The position numbers were made by a program, and so were the translations under genes. The notes under the pieces were generated by a model that saw only the letters and a list, made by a program, of their open reading frames with translations, did no database searches and was not told where the DNA came from. Shown here piece by piece: positions 24,140 through 25,657 of a stretch of 25,657 bases of DNA. The DNA comes from Nitrospinaceae bacterium (GTDB lineage: Bacteria > Nitrospinota > Nitrospinia > Nitrospinales > VA-1): contig JAJDBI010000210.1 of NCBI GenBank assembly GCA_029261435.1, forward strand, positions 1 to 25,657. The letters are read 5' to 3'. Within the stretch, counting starts at the first letter, position 1. Every line of letters begins with the position of its first letter.

Positions 24140-25657
24140 GATGGGCCATCCTTCGCCTGGCCCAGGGCAAATTCTATTAGTTTTTTAGCAGTTGGATTTT
24201 CCGGTTGCAGTTTAAGAACTTCCTTCAAATGAGCAATGGCATCGGTGTAACGATTGCTTTTCACATACAAGGCGGCCAAATTGTGGTGGATTTCTGGAAG
24301 ATCATTTTGAAGTTCCAAGGCCTTTTTAAATTCAATCTCAGCTGTTTCATAGGAATTTAAATTCCAGAATATGACGCCGATATTGTTCTGTGCCTGTGGG
24401 TGCATTGGTTGAATTTCCAGTGTCCGGCGAAACTCCTGCAAGGCTTCATCAAAAGATCTTGTATATTGATATGCGTTTCCAAGATCAAAATGGTAATGGG
24501 CTTTATGCGGTTTCATGCTGATGGCCCGTTGCAAAAAGGGAATTGCTTCTGCATAGGCTCCTTGCTTGTTCCATGCAAGGCCTGCAAAATAATAGGTGTC
24601 TGGTTTATTAGAGCCCAGGACAATGGAACGATTAAATTCTTCGATAGCCTGTTTCCAGTTTTCTCGCTGGAAATGAATATGACCTAAATTTGCATAGGCA
24701 TCGGACTGGGTAGGGTTAAGCTGAAGGGTGACTGCCAGTTCTCGTTCGGCATCCAGGAACATTTTAGTTTCCATATATGCGGTCGCCAGGTTGTTATGGA
24801 CCAGTGCTTTTTTGGGTGATTTTTTTGCCGTATCTTCCCACAGCAAAACTTCGGATCGGTAATCGAGCGAGCGGTTCACAGTGAGTAAAAAACTTAAAGA
24901 TAAAAATATCAATAAAAGACCAGTTGTAACAACTCGAGACTGTAGAACATTTAGAAAAACCCAGCCGAAGGCAAGGCTGAACCCCAGCCCTGGTAAGTAG
25001 ATACGATGTTCAGTAACGATTTGTTTGAGAGGAATGATACTGGATGTGGGGAGCAATGTGATTACAAGCCAGAGAACAGCAAATTTAAAAAGTGAAGACT
25101 GATGTCGATAAACTATCGTAGCCCCCAACCCAATAACCACTAATGAAAAAATGAATTGCGCGTTCTTAAACCCGGACAATAAACGCATGTCCGGCTCAAA
25201 ATTGAGATTAAAAGGCAGAAATAGTTTGAAGAGATAATAGTTGATGGCTACCTTGATTTGACTGAGAAAATACAAATAGCGACTGGTTTCTCCCGAGAGG
25301 GGGTCAGCCTTTAAAGAAATAATGCCGCCTTGATCAATGTAGCGATAACAGAAAAAAATAAAAATAAATAAAAGCAGGGCTCCAATTTTTGTTTTCAAAA
25401 ACCGTCTCTGCTGAGTCGGAGTAATGAGCCAAAGATAAATGATCGCCATTGCTGGAAAGGTGACGACAATTTCCTTTGTTCCTATTCCCAGAAAAAAAAT
25501 ACCAAAAATTCCGAGGATGAGGAGTATTTTTCCCTTATGGGGTAAGTCTTCCTTCCGCGGACGAACTAATCTGGAAAAAATGTAAAAGGCCAGCAGATAA
25601 AAAAACGTTGATAACCCGGATGACCGACTTGAAATATAGGTGACAGTTTGAACCGCT
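24136..25657 (-). CDS. Partial TMTC-like membrane protein with six C-terminal TPRs
   Basis: The frame is open to the right edge, so the N-terminus is missing. The ATG at 25449 is internal, because the preceding 69 codons continue the family pattern: TVTYISSRSSGLSTFFYLLA and GTKEIVVTFPAM match the same helices in the neighbouring paralogue. Visible parts are several membrane helices, NLNFEPDMRLLSGF, the conserved VTEHRIYLPGLGF, and then six tandem TPR units covering about the last 210 residues. Such repeats bind protein partners. The role is inferred to be glycan or protein O-glycosylation in the envelope. It ends in TGA overlapping the ATG of the next gene by 4 bases. Confidence 0.78.
   Translation of the reverse strand, partial: AVQTVTYISSRSSGLSTFFYLLAFYIFSRLVRPRKEDLPHKGKILLILGIFGIFFLGIGTKEIVVTFPAMAIIYLWLITPTQQRRFLKTKIGALLLFIFIFFCYRYIDQGGIISLKADPLSGETSRYLYFLSQIKVAINYYLFKLFLPFNLNFEPDMRLLSGFKNAQFIFSLVVIGLGATIVYRHQSSLFKFAVLWLVITLLPTSSIIPLKQIVTEHRIYLPGLGFSLAFGWVFLNVLQSRVVTTGLLLIFLSLSFLLTVNRSLDYRSEVLLWEDTAKKSPKKALVHNNLATAYMETKMFLDAERELAVTLQLNPTQSDAYANLGHIHFQRENWKQAIEEFNRSIVLGSNKPDTYYFAGLAWNKQGAYAEAIPFLQRAISMKPHKAHYHFDLGNAYQYTRSFDEALQEFRRTLEIQPMHPQAQNNIGVIFWNLNSYETAEIEFKKALELQNDLPEIHHNLAALYVKSNRYTDAIAHLKEVLKLQPENPTAKKLIEFALGQAKDGPS

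Noticed and set aside
1..25657. CRISPR arrays, insertion sequences, restriction or phage-defence operons
   Set aside because: No regularly spaced repeats, transposase motifs or known defence proteins were seen; the only mobile-element trace is the decayed integrase.

Overview
The window reads as chromosomal DNA of a Gram-negative, two-membrane, motile bacterium. It is moderately AT-rich. The evidence is type IV pilus genes, sigma-54 promoter elements, periplasmic signal peptides, surface-polysaccharide membrane enzymes and large TPR/GT-C membrane proteins. The gene mix would fit a marine Nitrospinota or deltaproteobacterial-type lineage, but no phylogenetic marker settles this and the taxonomic guess is weak.

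Layout. (1) Positions 1-480, minus strand: the N-terminal part of an acidic, low-complexity protein, possibly a flagellar hook-length control (FliK-like) protein. It runs off the left edge and has a good sigma-54 promoter match just upstream. (2) Positions 844-8867, plus strand: a type IV pilus locus. In order it holds the PilB-type ATPase, a HAMP-PAS histidine kinase, a sigma-54-dependent response regulator overlapping the kinase, PilC, a first pilin-like protein, an unknown four-helix membrane protein with an internal duplication, and a major-pilin-like PilA. PilA has its own very good sigma-54 promoter match. The regulator in the same cluster is the obvious candidate to act on it. (3) Positions 8941-13983, plus strand: a YfhO-family membrane protein whose start codon is unclear, an O-antigen ligase/polymerase-like protein with C-terminal TPRs, and an exported endonuclease I homologue that has lost its catalytic Glu-His pair. 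(4) Positions 14013-16843: a pentapeptide-repeat protein (minus) divergent from a Cache-HAMP-PAS-PP2C serine phosphatase (plus). (5) Positions 16864-18968, minus strand: a two-subunit sodium/solute symporter. (6) Positions 19132-21381, minus strand: a GT-C-like membrane protein with an unusual N-terminal extracytoplasmic module. (7) Positions 21512-22195, minus strand: a decayed tyrosine integrase beside an intact tRNA-Leu(CAA), which looks like an old integration scar. (8) Positions 22376 to the right edge, minus strand: two tandem paralogous TMTC-like membrane proteins with TPR tails, joined by an ATGA overlap.

How it works together: the kinase/regulator pair probably controls pilin expression through sigma-54. 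PilB and PilC power and anchor pilus assembly. The YfhO, O-antigen ligase, GT-C and TMTC-like proteins suggest surface glycan or glycoprotein work.

I did not find a convincing wholly new multi-gene system. The best leads are the active-site-less endonuclease I homologue, the duplicated membrane protein inside the pilus locus, and the paired sigma-54 promoters for pilin and the FliK-like gene.
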